DNA of 54,263 bases from Conoideocrella luteorostrata (taxonomy: Eukaryota; Ascomycota; Sordariomycetes; Hypocreales; Clavicipitaceae): positions 1-54,263 of the forward strand of contig JASWJB010000304.1 in NCBI GenBank assembly GCA_032433595.1, read 5' to 3'. Positions 10,900 to 23,900 of this stretch are shown one piece after another; position 1 is the stretch's first letter; every line of letters begins with the position of its first letter. A program made the translations under genes and the position numbers. Below the pieces are notes generated by a model. The model did no database searches. It saw only the letters and a program-made list of their open reading frames with translations, and was not told the DNA's origin.

Positions 10900-12669
10900 T
10901 CATGCCTTTTCTGCCTCCCAAAACGCAACATGGACACCCTTGCCAGGCGACAAGACCACATCAGTTTTGAGCGTAGGATTGTCACCATCCAACGCAAACA
11001 TGTGGCTGTCCAAACGGCTGAAACGCTGGAACATTCGAACGAGAACGTAGCTCATCTCTGTCAGAGCAAATTGTTGTCCAATGCAGATACGCGGTCCGGC
11101 ATTGAAGGGGATGTAATCGTGGGGTTTGGGGTGCCAGTGTGCCCAACGCTCAGGACTGAATACGCCGGGATCGGCAAATGTGTCTGACACAGGAGGGTAC
11201 AATTCCGGACGGCGTTGCATGACCAAGGTAGAATAGCCGATCTTGGTGTCCTTGAGGACGGGCATAGGCTCGGAGCCGTCGGGACCACCGCCACGGGGCA
11301 GAGTGCAGTCCTTGTTTGCGAGGCGGACATTGAACGGGACGGATGGGTAGAGCCGGAGGGTCTCGTTAAGAACGGCCTTCAAGTAAGGCATGTTCTTGAG
11401 GTGCTCATATGTAGGGGGGTTAGTGGGACCGACCACGTCTAGAATCTCGCGACGCATTTTTGCTAGGCAGGCGGGATGGCGGGCGAGTTCGTAGACAGCC
11501 CATGAGAGCGTTCCGGCTGTAGTATCACGGCCCGCAAGGAGGACGGCGATGACCTGGTCCCGAATGACCTTGGGATCGCGGGTGAAGAGTGCAAGCTGGT
11601 GGAGGAACGTGTGGCTCTTGTCGGATTTACTCCTGGATTCGAGCTCTTCGGGGGTCATGCGCAGGGTAATGTCGATGAAGCGTCCGACAAACTCGTTAAT
11701 GACGCGGAGGTCAGAGCGATATTTGAACTTGGGGATAAAATGACGAAGACTGTTCGCACGAGAGGTTATGTTGTGGAAGCGCTGGACGTCGTTGAATGCT
11801 TCGGCGAATTCTTGTTTCGGAGTGCTTCACACAAAGAAAAAGAAGAGCATCAGTAGTGAGTAGGGTTGAAGAACAAAAGGGGGCTGTGTACAGGAAGAGC
11901 GAGGGAGGTTACTTACCTCATGGACTTGACGTCGGCGCCGAGGAGGAAATCCGTTGCCACATCCAGCGTGTATCGGTAGAATAAATCCGCAATATCCAGC
12001 ACTTGTCCGTTCACCTTGGTCATATCGACGTGCTGGTTCTCTCCTTGCAACGCGCCTCGATTGGCTATCGCCCTGAACAGTGTGTCCATATGAGACTCAA
12101 AGCACTCGAGATCACTAACACGATCCTTTGTAAATTGGGGTCGCAGCATCTGACGGCTGTTATGCCACATGGGGCCATCGGTAGCAAAAATACTATCACC
12201 CAAGAACTCCTTCCATTCATCGTGGAACGGCTCGCCTTTTCCGTAGTCAGAGAACTGCGTGGCTAAGATGGCCTTGACGTTTTCCGGGTCCACGGTGAAG
12301 ACAACACGTTCGTTCAAAATGCGACTCTCAACAGTGGCTGTGTTATGACGCTTAAAGAAGTGGTCACGCCAAACCTCCATGGTTTCATACGTCTTAACTG
12401 CAGCAATACTTTTATAGATTATGTCCAGGCCTGCCTAGTGCTTTAGTTGAAGAGAACCCAAAGTTACCATTACGCGGAGCAGGTGTTATTTGGGAAGCCA
12501 TACCCAGTGGGATCCATGTGCCCACGTCAATGCCATAATTGCCTAACTTTTTGATGCGGCGATGCTCGTCGACCCGGCTGATAACGCCGCGAAGTACCAA
12601 GGCAAAAAGGAGAAAGGATAGGACAAACTTCACGGAGAGTTGCTCCACTACTGCTTCAACCAAACCCAT
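10900..12669 (-). CDS. Cytochrome P450, CYP52-type (alkane / fatty-acid omega-hydroxylase)
   Basis: ER-anchored monooxygenase resembling the CYP52 family, which hydroxylates the terminal carbon of n-alkanes and fatty acids. Exons on the minus strand are 12669-12504, 12430-11917 and 11824-10900, giving 534 aa. Introns 12431-12503 and 11825-11916 have donors GTATGG and GTAAGT and acceptors CAG and AAG. An N-terminal anchor (KFVLSFLLFALVL) is followed by a basic RVDEHRRIKKLG stretch. The I-helix is AGRDTT (324-329), the ExxR motif is ETLR (381-384), and the heme loop is FNAGPRICIG with Cys474 as axial ligand. The chosen ATG is the first in frame; the extension upstream begins with GTG. Two CCGAGG boxes lie 57 and 225 bp upstream. 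The subfamily and chain-length preference are unknown. Confidence 0.93.
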
Positions 12670-12725
12670 TCTGCCGAGAGCTCGATGGCGCACTTCTTGT
12701 AAATTAGGAGCTTGTTCGTCTGATT

Positions 12726-12731
12726 CCGAGG
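12726..12731. promoter_or_regulatory. Candidate FarA/CTF1-type box CCGAGG (proximal)
   Basis: CCGAGG, the reverse complement of CCTCGG, lies 57 bp upstream of the P450 ATG. CCTCGG is the core bound by FarA/FarB and CTF1 zinc-cluster activators at fatty-acid-induced genes. Assignment rests on sequence and gene context only. Confidence 0.45.
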
Positions 12732-12893
12732 AAGATGGGGAGAGGTTTGCAGTAACAGCCGGTTGGTAATGGAAAAGCGGCTAACAGAGACAGGACGAGA
12801 TAGGACGGGGCAAGACAGGACGGCCATTCAGTCCGTCAAATATAGTTTGAATTTAATTAGCGGGATCTAGGAATGAAACCCAGCTGACAGTGG

Positions 12894-12899
12894 CCGAGG
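12894..12899. promoter_or_regulatory. Candidate FarA/CTF1-type box CCGAGG (distal)
   Basis: Second CCGAGG, 225 bp upstream of the P450 ATG and in the same orientation as the proximal copy. Confidence 0.45.
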
Positions 12900-13625
12900 C
12901 GATTTGTTCATAGAATGGCAGCCAAGTGTGGACCACATCAAAGCGCTTTCAGCAAGGCTAAGCATAGTAGCTCGATCCGCGGAGTTCGACGCCATCCATA
13001 TGAGCAGGCCAAGCCAGGCCATAACGGCGAACGGATGGTGCTAACCTGGTCTGCAGTAATGGTCGGCCGGGTTAGTGACCAAATGAAGTATTGGGTCCGC
13101 TTGCCCGGGACAGACTGATTATTGTTTCACGGAGTAATACATGCACTTCTTCGTTCCACTTCGGGGTTCGGTAACACTCTTTCCCCCAAGCTAGTTCAAA
13201 GCTAACATCTGATGCTTATGATTGAAGCGGGGGTAGTTTGTGGATGGTGGGTTTACACCGATGGTAACGGCAGAATTGGCTTGCTTAAAGAGCGAGGACG
13301 AACTAGTTATGCTGATGGGGTGGGAGCGTCAGGGATGTCACCGTTCGATTCTGGTAAGGCGGTGACGGGGAGGGCTGTTTTGGAGTGGTTGATGAGCAAT
13401 CAACTTGAGGTAGTTGGTGGTTGAAACGTCGAGAATGCTGAATTTCTGGGGTTGCGGAGTGCGGACAGAGGAGAGCAGAGCAGTCCTGGTCTGGGATTGT
13501 GCACTTAGCTGTCAATTCTACCAATCAAGGCCTGGTCACACTACAGTTATCCCAGACGTACTCGGATTCGGCGATTGCGATGATGCAGGTCCCAGATGTA
13601 TCCCAATACAGACTGATTGGTGGGT

Positions 13626-13675
13626 GGAATAGGTCAGATAGGTTGAATAGGTCGAAACGGTCGAAACGGTCGACG
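13626..13675. repeat. Degenerate short tandem repeat (GAATAGGTC / GAAACGGTC units)
   Basis: Five or six imperfect units of 9-10 bp built on GGTCGAAAC and GGTTGAATA, ending in three GGTCGA cores. They lie in the P450/NAB2 intergenic region. Confidence 0.7.
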
Positions 13676-13945
13676 TCTAAAACAGTCGGCATGTGAAAGC
13701 ATTCGTGGACTTCGGGACACCCTGGCACACCACAGCAGCAGACCCTTTCTGCTCAATCGCCCCAGAACTGTAACTGCCGGTTGCTTCAAGAGATCTGCAA
13801 TTGCACTCGACGGCTAACAGCATAGAAAGTCCGAGCCCCGAACCTCACCTCTTGCGTTCAACACGACATGAACGACGATGCGATACGAAGTGCCGTGCAT
13901 TGGATCAACAGGTCTCACGCCAGAACCGTCAAAGTCTGTTCTACT

Positions 13946-13974
13946 GTACCACCGTACCACCGTACCACCGTACC
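13946..13974. repeat. 8-bp tandem repeat GTACCACC x3.6
   Basis: Three perfect GTACCACC units and a partial fourth, in the P450/NAB2 intergenic region. Confidence 0.85.
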
Positions 13975-15386
13975 TGCGCCTCCAGACTTATATACTTTCC
14001 AGTAAAGTCATGTTCTGCATTAGCCTCGAATTATTTAGGACACTAGTGCGGAGCAACTATGCTGTTGGTCCGGGCAACTTGTTGAAGACACAGGGTCTGT
14101 CAAGACGGATACTCTATTCACGAGCCAGCTCGTACTTCAATTGGGAGAGGCCGCCAAGCAATTGGCCACTCGGAGGGCGTGCGAATGGAAATGCTGGTGC
14201 GCTGTGCTGTCTCTTTTGGATGGTCAGTGCCGTCGGGATAGTCCTTGAGAGGGGAACCTTCTTTACGACAACGATCGGTTGTCCGACCGCAGTCTGCAGT
14301 GCTATTTTCTTATATGCCTCGATCATTTATCTGGTGCCTGTGACCCTTTACCCTTTACCAGATAATCATGAACATTACTACCACGCAGCTCGGCCACTCC
14401 TCTTCATGAACGAGGTGAGGGTGGTAGGTGCATCAAAGTTTCCCAGCATTTAGCCTCTTAAAACACACCTTTATCCAATCCACCTCGAACGGTGTGACCA
14501 TGAGGATATTCCTTTACACCGGCAAATGAACTGAACCTGGCACTTGAAGTGTTTCGTGCATTCACAAGAACATCGTCCCGCAGTTGACGGAGTAGGGTAG
14601 CCCAAGTAACCGGAATTCAGACCGTGTGGGTACCGATATTTATACTGTGAAAGTAATCAATCGTCAAGTAATACAACAGGACATGGCATATACGCCATGA
14701 TTAAACATTAGGGTTTTGGCACACCATGATAGATGCTGGTGGATGCCGGTGCTAAGAATTTTTTTAAGCATGACTTCCGAGGAAAAGGTGCTTTGGGTAG
14801 AGGTCCGAATCAAGCTAACAGGAACGTCAGAGGCACGTGACCACGACTGGACGAAGTTGAGTGATTACCAAGGAACTTCTCGACACCACTAGAACATGAA
14901 CCAGCAACTAAGCAACACTTTTCGATCTGCATCCCGATACTAGTCAACATTAACAAAACAACTTTATGCTACGAATGCGAAATTTGGAGGCTCATAGTGG
15001 ACCCCTTGGACACAGTCATACACCTAATCACGTGACTCGACACAAGGTCTGGCAACCTGCTCTCGCTCAAGTCTTCCAGAGAGACCCTTCTCTTGGCCAT
15101 TGAATATCGCATCATCTCCATTTACGTCGCGTTTGTCATTCTCTCGTTCGGTGAATCCAGGTGCTCCTAAGTGAAGCAGCGACAGTTCGTTACGACATAT
15201 CGTTTTACAAAAAGACAACCTTCGACAAAACTTTATTTTCACGCAGCGAAGAAAGATCTCTGTCGACGCGTCGAGACAGACGACAGTCCTAAGTTGACGA
15301 CGCCACCGGCGTATCGCAACGATTTCCAGCCTCAGCCTCCAGCTATTTCACATTTTGCGACCTTGCTGAACTACCCGTCGCACACA

Positions 15387-16960
15387 ATGCCCGTCGAAGT
15401 CGTACTCAACACCCCTCTCGCGGATGCGCTTACCGTTACGATCCAACCCAAGCTCCTCGAAGTGGGATGGGCAACCGATGCTGATGACTCCGCGCTTGCT
15501 GAGTACATTATTCTGATGCTGGTGAATAAAAAAAGCCAAGATCAAATTACAGCAGAGTTATGTGGCGACCTATTGGGTTTCCCTTCCGACGACCCTAGCG
15601 TGCACGAGTTTTCAAGATGGCTCTTTGAGCAGATTGACATCCTAAGTTCCGAGTTGCCCGTCGGCCAATCCACAGGTGGTGATGCCACCGGAGGCTCATC
15701 GCGTGATCCAGCACAGGGGGGGGACATGGATACTGATATGAATGTGAACGACGTATCAGATTTAAATGCGTAAGTACATACATTCGCACAAATGGCTTGT
15801 ACCGGTTCCTCTTGCTTCCTTCCCATCCATATGAACTGAGGACTGACCTCTACATGAACAGCCCTACCGGCCCTAAATCGATGCGAACTGGCAACTTCAG
15901 AGGCGGCCGTGATAAGCGAATGCTTGGCCATATGTCAAAAGCCATGGATCGGTCTGTGGACAATGCCCTCCACCGGGTTCGGGGCAACGGCAGCGAAAGG
16001 ATCAATGCACACGGCCGCAACCCTCCGTCAGGGCCTCGAAACGCGCAAGGCCGCGTGCAACGCGGCAACCACCGTGCCGCAAATATCCAATCTGGCTTAG
16101 GCGTTGGTCCACAGGATGGTGGATGGATGATGAGCGGACAACAGCCGAACCAGATGGAGCTCATGGCCATGCTTGAGCAGCAAAATCAAATGATGTACCA
16201 CCTCTCGCAGCAGTTGATGAATGGGGGTAACGGAGGCTTTGGACCCCAACGTCGGGGCAAGTCATTGTTTGATCGGGTCCAAGACCCTAATAAGAGGAGG
16301 GGCAACCATAACAATCAACAGCATAACACCGATGGTTCGAAAAGGGAGGCCACCGAAGGCGGCGAAGACGTAGAAATGTCTGGCGAGAAGCACGATGCCC
16401 CGAATCCGGACGAAACCGTCTGCAAATATAACTTGAAATGCACCAACAAGGAATGCAAATTTGCACACCAGTCACCCGCAGCTCCCCCAGGCGCAACAGT
16501 CGACATGAATGATGTCTGCAGCTTTGGAGCCGCATGCAAGAATAGGAAATGTGTCGGCCGCCATCCGTCTCCGGCGACCAAGCTTGCGCATCAGAGCGAA
16601 CAAGAGTGCAAATTTTTCCCCAACTGCCAGAACCCGAGATGCCCTTTCAAACATCCATCAATGCCTCTATGTCGCAATGGTGCCAACTGCACAACGCCGA
16701 ATTGCAAGTTCACTCACGTCACAACAAAGTGCAAGTTCAACCCTTGCCTGAACCCCAGCTGCGCCTTTGCACACGAAGTTGGCCAACAGGGAGGGTTTAA
16801 GGATAAGGTCTGGACTGCGGATTCTGGTGTGGAGCACGTGAGTGAGAGGAAATTTGTTGATGAGAATGCTCTAGAGGAGCTAGTTCAGCCTGATACGGAC
16901 GACGTTGAAATTACGACGGATCGAGCGGCAGCAGCACAGGATGCTGAGGTCATCGGATGA
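15387..16960 (+). CDS. NAB2: NAB2-like nuclear poly(A)-RNA-binding CCCH zinc-finger protein
   Basis: Binds poly(A) tails in the nucleus, limits tail length and couples mRNA to export. Exons are 15387-15769 and 15862-16960, giving 493 aa; the intron 15770-15861 has a GTAAGT donor and CAG acceptor. The N-terminal helical domain (about residues 1-95, MPVEVVLNTPLADALTVTIQ) is the Nab2 fold that contacts the export and nuclear-pore machinery. A central Arg/Gly- and Gln/Asn-rich region follows. Five tandem CCCH fingers lie at about residues 315-330, 347-362, 377-392, 398-413 and 418-432. Four have CX5CX4CX3H spacing and the last has CX4CX4CX3H. The C-terminus is acidic. The start is placed at the conserved domain; the frame is open upstream but the preceding sequence looks like leader. 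Confidence 0.92.
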
Positions 16961-17818
16961 TTTGATGATGATGATGGGTGAACCAGGACAAGTGAAATGT
17001 GATTTTAGTAGAACTCAGGTCCCCGCAACTTGATCTGTGGTGGTCGGTCGCTGTATACGATAGAAGAAGCGAAGAAGAATTCGATCCATCCAGAGTTGTT
17101 AGGCTTGGGCTTGAAGGTCATGTATATTATTGTTGATCAACGTGATTTCTGTCATGACGAAAGGGCATGGAAGGCGTTTCTGATTTGGGGGTGTGGCGGG
17201 GATGTTATTTTGTAACTGAAGTATGAAGCCAGGACGGCAGGACACCAATTGGGGAAACAAAATGCGTTGGTGAAGCCTGGCTAGGGTAGGAAGGAGAGGG
17301 TGGGAAGGGGTGACATTGGTTTTGACCTCTGATCGGGACTGACGGCTAGCTCGAATGTGTGATAGAGCTGGGTGATGAGAGAAAGGGTTTGGTGGTGATA
17401 TCGAATATAGAATTAATTTTTTTCCGTCGCTGTCTACAAATACTTGTCGTCTGTGCTAGTGATGGAGAAAGTGAAATGAAATATGATACAATGAATAAAT
17501 CCAATTGTAAATCAAATGCAGTGAATGCCGGCCAGCCAGCCTCGGCCGGACGGTGTTGACGTCGTGGGTGGAGCTGGCTCGGCATTCGAGTACTTTACGG
17601 AGTACTCGAGTGTTGCATGTTGGATGCGGACATCTGGAACCACAAAACCACGGACGACCCTGCTGAAAAGGTCCAGCCAATTCTGATTCCTGATTGATTA
17701 TAACTAACGCGTCGCCACGTCACACAAGCCTCGACCCGCCCTGACAACTCGGGCCATGAACAACTGAAAGCCGTACCAGACGGACGTCGTGGGTCGCAAG
17801 CGGGCAGAAGAAGCTGCC
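16961..17818. other. Intergenic region, NAB2 / HEM14
   Basis: NAB2 3' flank followed by the HEM14 promoter. It contains one TACGGAGTA at 17596-17604 joined to ACTCGAGT. No gene is supported. Confidence 0.65.
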
Positions 17819-19957
17819 ATGACCCTGTTGTCTCTGGCATCGGCCAGTCGAAGGAGCACCAGGACTAAACTTGTTCGAAGCTCGAGCTCCCTATTGCGAT
17901 GGTTGACTACAGTGAAATCAACACCACAACTTGCCAGTTCTAATCAACCGACTTGCAACCATAACCGTCGACGATGGGTGTCGCATGATGCTGCAGCAAG
18001 GCGTGTGCATCAACACCCCGCGTCACTCAGTCGAAGAACATATGCGACATTGAACGACAGCGGGCGGATAGCTGTAGTTGGAGGCGGATTGACGGGCCTC
18101 ACGACCGCGTACTATCTCGCCAAGCAGCTGCCGACGACGGCCAAAATTACCCTTTATGAGGGTAGTGATCGGCTGGGCGGATGGATTCGGACGGATCGAG
18201 TGCCCGTTGATGTGGATGGTGTAAAGGGGACGGTGAGCTTTGAGAGAGGCCCGCGGACCTTGTCGTCTTTGCATACCAGTACTTGGAGATTTGACGACCT
18301 GGTACTCTATGATTTGGTAAGCTGCCTGCAGTTTGCCCGGTAATCAATCAGTTTTACCATTCACAACTTCCAGCCCGCATCTTGAGCCAGTCGGATCAAG
18401 GGGAAACTCCGTCAGGACTAACCATATTATTGATGCACAACAGGTCCTCGATCTTGGTCTCACGGTCCACTCGCCACCCGACCAGCCACGCTACATCTAT
18501 TACCCTGACCATCTAGTCAAGCTGCCGCCGAATACTGTGTCAGATCTCGTCCGCGAACCGCTCTTCCTCCAATCCTTCTGGGCAGGCTTGGGCTTCATGC
18601 TGCGCCGCTTGCGCAGCCGTGCAGTGCCCCTCAGAGACATGTCTATATCTGAATGGCTCTACGAAGTCACTGGTAGTCGTAGCGTCGCAGAGAACTTTGC
18701 GTCGTCAATGATCCACGGCATTTATGGCGGAGACATTGACAAGCTGAGCGCCCGGAGCGTGTTCGATCGCTTCTACTGGGCATATTACTTGCCCTCTATG
18801 GGAGCAAATGTAAAGCAGATGACCGAGAGGGAGCAAGTGCTCATGAGCGAGCTGTCGCAGAACCTGGAGATTCGAAAGATGGCACTCAAGGCTAAAGGCT
18901 CTTTGCTACATTTTGGCAATCATGGTATGGATAGCCTGACCAAGGCCTTGGAGGATGTGTTGACCAAGACGCCGAATGTGGAGATTAAAAAGGGAAGACC
19001 GGTGACGGACATTGGGTATGACAAGGAGATTGACAGAGTCAATGTGAGTCTCGACTATCTATGTTGAGCATTTCATTTGCCCCCAATGGATTGGATCCTT
19101 GGGCTTACGTGTATGTCTTTGGAAATGCTAACCTACTTTGTGATTTGCAGGTCACCACAGGCAAGAGGCGCAATCAAGAAGACCAGCAGCAGCAACATCA
19201 ACTAGACCAACAAACAGAATCATACGACCGCGTCATTTCAACCCTAGCTAGCCAAGATCTAGCCCGCATCACGTCCGACAAACTCCCCAGTCTCGCAGAA
19301 ACACACTCCGTGTCCATCATGACCGTCAACATGTGGTACCCCCAGGAGAACATGAAGCCTCCCGGGTTCGGCTACCTGATCCCCCGCTCCGTCAGCCGCG
19401 AGCACAACACCGAGCGCGCCCTCGGCGTCTTTTACGACTCGGATGTCAGCGCTGCCACTTCTCCCGACGAGCCACCAGGTACCAAGCTCTTTGTCCTTAT
19501 GGGCGGACATTACTACGACTCTGGTGCCCCGCCGCCCTCCGAATCCGATGCTATCGAGCAAGCCAAGTCTCTGCTGGAGCGTCACCTCGGCATCCCCGCC
19601 GACACGCCGTGCTTTGCGCTCTCCCGCTTTGCAAAGGAGTGCATCCCCCAGCACTATGTGGGCCATATCGACCGCATGATGCAGGCAGATCAAGAGCTGC
19701 GGGATTCCTTTTCAGGGAAACTAGCTGTTGCAGGAGGCTCGTACACCAAGATTGGTGCCATGGGCGCCATCCGCGCAGGGTACGATATAGCCAAGCAGAC
19801 CGTCCGGGACAGCCAGGGCTGGTATACCACGGGGTTGGAGCAGCTGGAGTTCCCAGAGCCGTTTGTGGGGGTGCCGATTCACAAGATTCCCGTCAGGAGG
19901 TTCAGACAGCTCGATCTGCTGCAGCAGCGACAAGCGCAAGAGTCGGCGAGGAGGTAA
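17819..19957 (+). CDS. HEM14: Protoporphyrinogen oxidase, mitochondrial
   Basis: FAD enzyme of the mitochondrial inner membrane that oxidises protoporphyrinogen IX to protoporphyrin IX, the penultimate step of heme synthesis. Exons are 17819-18316, 18444-19043 and 19151-19957, giving 634 aa. Introns of 127 and 107 bp have donors GTAAGC and GTGAGT and CAG acceptors, with ACTAAC in the first. The N-terminus is rich in Arg, Ser and Thr with no acidic residue in the first 40 or so, fitting a mitochondrial presequence. The FAD-binding motif is VVGGGLTGLTTAYYL, followed by LYEGSDRLGGWIRT. Also visible are RYIYYPDHLV, SMIHGIYGGD and the C-terminal YDIAKQTV helix. A Gln-rich insert (EDQQQQHQLDQQ) follows the last junction. 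The ATG is the first in frame; the frame opens at a GTG 30 bp earlier. Confidence 0.95.
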
Positions 19958-19981
19958 AATCACAAACCAAAATGTTTTGTT

Positions 19982-20020
<39 letters not shown>

Positions 20021-20028
20021 GTATGTAT
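19982..20028. repeat. (CA)n(TA)n microsatellite downstream of HEM14
   Basis: About 12 CA units then about 8 TA units, starting 25 bp after the HEM14 stop codon and so probably inside its 3' UTR. Likely polymorphic. Confidence 0.95.
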
Positions 20029-20287
20029 AATACCTAAATCGAGAGGAGGAAAAGAATAAGTGGGCTGTATAGATGAACATTACATCGCATAGATCATCCT
20101 CCTTCTCCTTCTCCTGCTGCTGCTGCTTAATATCAAAAAGTTCTGTTATTCATTTTATATTGGTCCTTGCTATGGAGTATTTTTGGTTGCCTGGACCACC
20201 ACAAGAACCAATATCATACACATCCGTTCCTGACAACCACATAACTCTATGTCGTCAAATACGTGTGTATTGATTGATCAATTAATC

Positions 20288-20320
20288 GACTGACTGACTG
20301 ACTGACTGACTGACTGACTC
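20288..20320. repeat. (GACT)n microsatellite
   Basis: Eight uninterrupted GACT units in the HEM14/MED14 convergent region. Confidence 0.95.
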
Positions 20321-20976
20321 ACATCGGTAGCACATACATGATATGTACTAGTTTATGATTATGCCCTAATCAAAACATCGCTAAGCATCTGGACATCATT
20401 ATAAATAACGTCCATTACTAGCTTTTCAGCCCGGTAGCTATACTGAACCTCGTTTGAACTACGGGAACCATGACATCCCAGAAACCCAGACACCCCGGAC
20501 ACCTCTCTTTTTTTGTTCTCTCCAGATACCCAACCGAACCAAACCGAGCCACTCCTAAAACAAAAACCGGCCGTGACGTGAACTGCCTTGCTTGATGCCA
20601 ATGGTATTCCAACTCCACCCCTCCGGCCCCCCCACCTGACTGACTGTATTGAGGTATCATTAGTGCGTAGTGTAGTGTATTACGCCAAAACAACAAGCGT
20701 GATGAAAGTTGAAGGTCTTTTTTTAATATTTGAAGAAAAGAAAAAAAAGAAGGGGAGGCAGGGGAGAAAACAAAAGGCCAACAGTAACAATAGTAATCTA
20801 GGCGATACAGAGTTGATTTAAAATATGTATAAAAAAACCCGTCCTTTTCTGCTCTGCTTTTGCTATGCAAACAAGTTGTTTCCTGCTTTCTTTTTCTTAA
20901 CCGAACAAACAATTCGTGTGACGGTCATCATTTAGTCATTTAGTCTAGTATGACTAATTATTTGGTGTCTGCTTGT

Positions 20977-23900
20977 TCAGCCGGGAAGAGTCAACCCATC
21001 AGTGACGGATTTCCGGATTGCTTCATCCACGGCGAGGAGCAAGGCCATCACGCCCCCCTGAGGGCGACCTGCCGCACCGGTAGACAGTCCAAGCCAGTCC
21101 TCTCCTTTGCCGTCCCAAATGGGCTGGAGTGCCTTGGATAGTGTATCATTGGTATTGGAATCAGCGTCGGACCGCCATACATGCCACCATGATTGACCGC
21201 GGCGGGACTGCATCTTGATCTGTAGTGACACAGTCTTGATCTTGGGCTTTACCTTCTTAGACCCGGTGGCCTTGATCTTGTAGTCGATAGTCATCCAGGC
21301 AATCGTCTTCATGGAGAGCTCGAATCTACCGTGTCCTGCTGCTAGAAGAGGCTCCCACTGAGTTTCCATCTTGCCAATAGCCTCTAGAGCATGCAGTGAC
21401 GCAGGTAACCAGGACATAAGGGCTCCGATGCCGCCATCACTATTGACGAGCTGTCTCATGAGATCGACCAGTCGGAGATGGGGATTACCCGTCTCGATTT
21501 CAATATCGATGTCATATCCAGATAAATCTAGGATCACACGCCAGCGCTTGGGTGGTTCTTGGTTCTGCCCCTCCTCCCCTTGCTGTTCCTGGCCTTGACT
21601 GGCTCCCGTACTGCCGTAGTCGAATGTAATTTGTCGCAAGGTCGCCGATATAGCTCTAATAGTGCCTTTGGCGCTGTCCATGGCCTCTAGGAAATTGACA
21701 AAACGATCAATCGCTTTGATTCGTGACATGAGAGCATCCAGAATAGGTCTACCCACAGCACGTTGAATGCGTAGGGAAAACTGGCCGCGTAGTGGATTGT
21801 ACGAAACATCGCGATCTGCGAGCCCGGTCAGTGAAGCAAACTTCGAAGGGTTCCGGACCTTGATAATGGCTTCGCATGTGCAAAGAAGCTCGTTCTCTTG
21901 TGAACCTTCGTTGGTTGGGCCGTCGATTACGGAGAGAGCTTCGATGCCTCTGAAGCTGATGTTGACTGTGTCATCTGCCCAAGCCTTTTTGGGTCCCGCC
22001 ATAACCCCCGAAGCTCGCTGTATAAGTGATAGAACCTCCCTGTTGTCATAATTTCCGTTATTCTCCGATGAAGATGTCTCTGGCCCGGCCTTGTCTTTAT
22101 TAAATACCATGGCAGGGAACAAAGCAGATAACGCAATATCGATAGACGGCATCTGTACATTTTGGAGTGCTGACGAAACGATTTGGTTGGTAAGTTTACT
22201 CTTAATCTTGAGCCGGTGCAACTCCCTTTGATCGACTAATTGCGTGATCATGCCTGTGGTGAGGAATGCCAGATTGTCCCAGAAAGAATTTGCCAGCTCG
22301 GGGTAGCCATTGCTGAGCGGCAACCTCTTTGCCAGGAATGGGAGCGGCTTGCTTGTTTCGTTGCGATTGCTATCGCTGTTGTTAGACTCTCAAACGCATA
22401 TTATCACCGGGCAGGCAGAGGAAGACACTTACGATTCAAGCAGATACAACTCATCACCGCTCGAACCCAGAACCATAACAACAAACCAACTTGGACCCCA
22501 ACCATCCTTTTGCAGCCAGATAGCACGCGTGCAATCTCGTTTCTTCGTCACTGACTTCAAATCTTCCACCTTCATTGCCGGTTTTCGCACATACCATCCC
22601 ATCAACGTTCCCCGACACTGAATTTCATCTTCCAAAATGGCGCAGCGAACATGCTCCAGGCAGGTGACGCCGTCCTCTGAAGGATTCTTTCCGTTATTAA
22701 GATGGTGTTCAGGTTGAATAGTAATTTTTGACTGCGGCTTCACCGCGAACATGCCAGTCATTGGTTCCACCAACAGTGAAATTTTTTCGTTGTAGCCCAC
22801 CTGGGTCGTCAAGACTGAAAATGCAGGATCTGTTTTAGAAATCTGCAGGACCATGCCCGCTTCACGGTTTCGAAACCGTGCTGCTGTCAGAAGCTTCTCG
22901 TGAATGCTCCCGAGAATGTGTTCGACGTGTCGAGCAATTACGTTGGTTAGTAATGACCCTGCTGAGAGCTCATCTACGTTGAACTCAAGGTCAACTTCTT
23001 TGACCTCTTTGCCGTCTCGATACCACTTTGTAACAAGCTGACTACTTGTGGTGGCGTCTTGTTTGCTGTTCGGTTTGCGATTACTGTTGACTCCGATTAA
23101 GATCCAGCTCTTGGAGCCTGTTATAACAGATCGGGACGTCCAGTACTGAATTGCAAGAGCTCGGTTTAGAGGCTCCACATTCAATGTCCCTGTCCAAGAG
23201 GTCCGGCCGAGCTGCAACGCTTGCCGTTTGAGCTCGTTAATCTTGGATGTTAGCACGAACTCGTGTAGAAATTTATAACAGCCCTCCAGCCCTTCTCGCT
23301 TAAGAACATCATTGACACAGCCTTCTAAATACGAACGTAGTGACTCCGGAAGTGATAATGCCGCTACGGGTGTGAACGCATATCTAAAATCAATAAACCA
23401 GAATTGCTTCTCAAAGTCTTCATCCGCGATAGTGAGGTCAACTTCAAATTCGCCTTTGACTTTGAATGTAACTCGTCCCGAACCAATCTTGTAGTTGCGA
23501 AATTGTGGTGGAATCTTGTCGAAATCGTCTAGGTTCAGTCGTATCGACAATAATGTGTCTAATGTGTTCATCCACGTTAGTTGCTCTTCAGCTGTTAGAG
23601 CCGGGGGCTCGATATAGTGGTGCTGGTGTCACGAGTTAGTCAAAATTGTGCCCAAAGAACCATGCTCATTCATCTGGAAAGGAACCTACGTCAGGTATCC
23701 AAGGAGCACTCCCCGTGGATAGAACTTGCAGAGCGGTTTTGAGATCGGGGCTTGGCATCCGAGCAAATATTAAGTCTCGCTTGACGTTGACAATGTTGTC
23801 GAGCGCAGCGTCATACAATATCCTTTGCTGATCAATGTGAAACTTGAGATCAATGAGCTTGCTGACATCTTGCGATTGCCTGCTCCATTCCGCAATGACG

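Larger units (their letters stand above)
12670..15386. promoter_or_regulatory. Divergent intergenic region, P450 / NAB2
   Basis: 2.7 kb between divergent start codons. The P450-proximal 300 bp carry two CCGAGG boxes. Two short tandem repeats lie at 13626-13675 and 13946-13974, and AACTAGTTA occurs at 13301-13309. An open frame at 13878-14453 has no recognisable domain and is not called. The last 300 bp are probably the NAB2 promoter and leader. Confidence 0.55.
19958..20976. other. Convergent intergenic region, HEM14 / MED14
   Basis: 3' flanks of two convergent genes, with two microsatellites and A- and T-rich runs near 20730-20760. No gene is supported. Confidence 0.7.

Noticed and set aside
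8452..12669. Possible metabolic gene cluster of aminotransferase and P450
   Set aside because: Only two metabolic genes, convergent, with housekeeping neighbours and no synthase, transporter or cluster regulator.
13878..14453. 191-codon open frame upstream of the P450 gene
   Set aside because: No domain or family resemblance and no supporting splice structure. The frame includes the GTACCACC tandem repeat, so it is probably a chance ORF.
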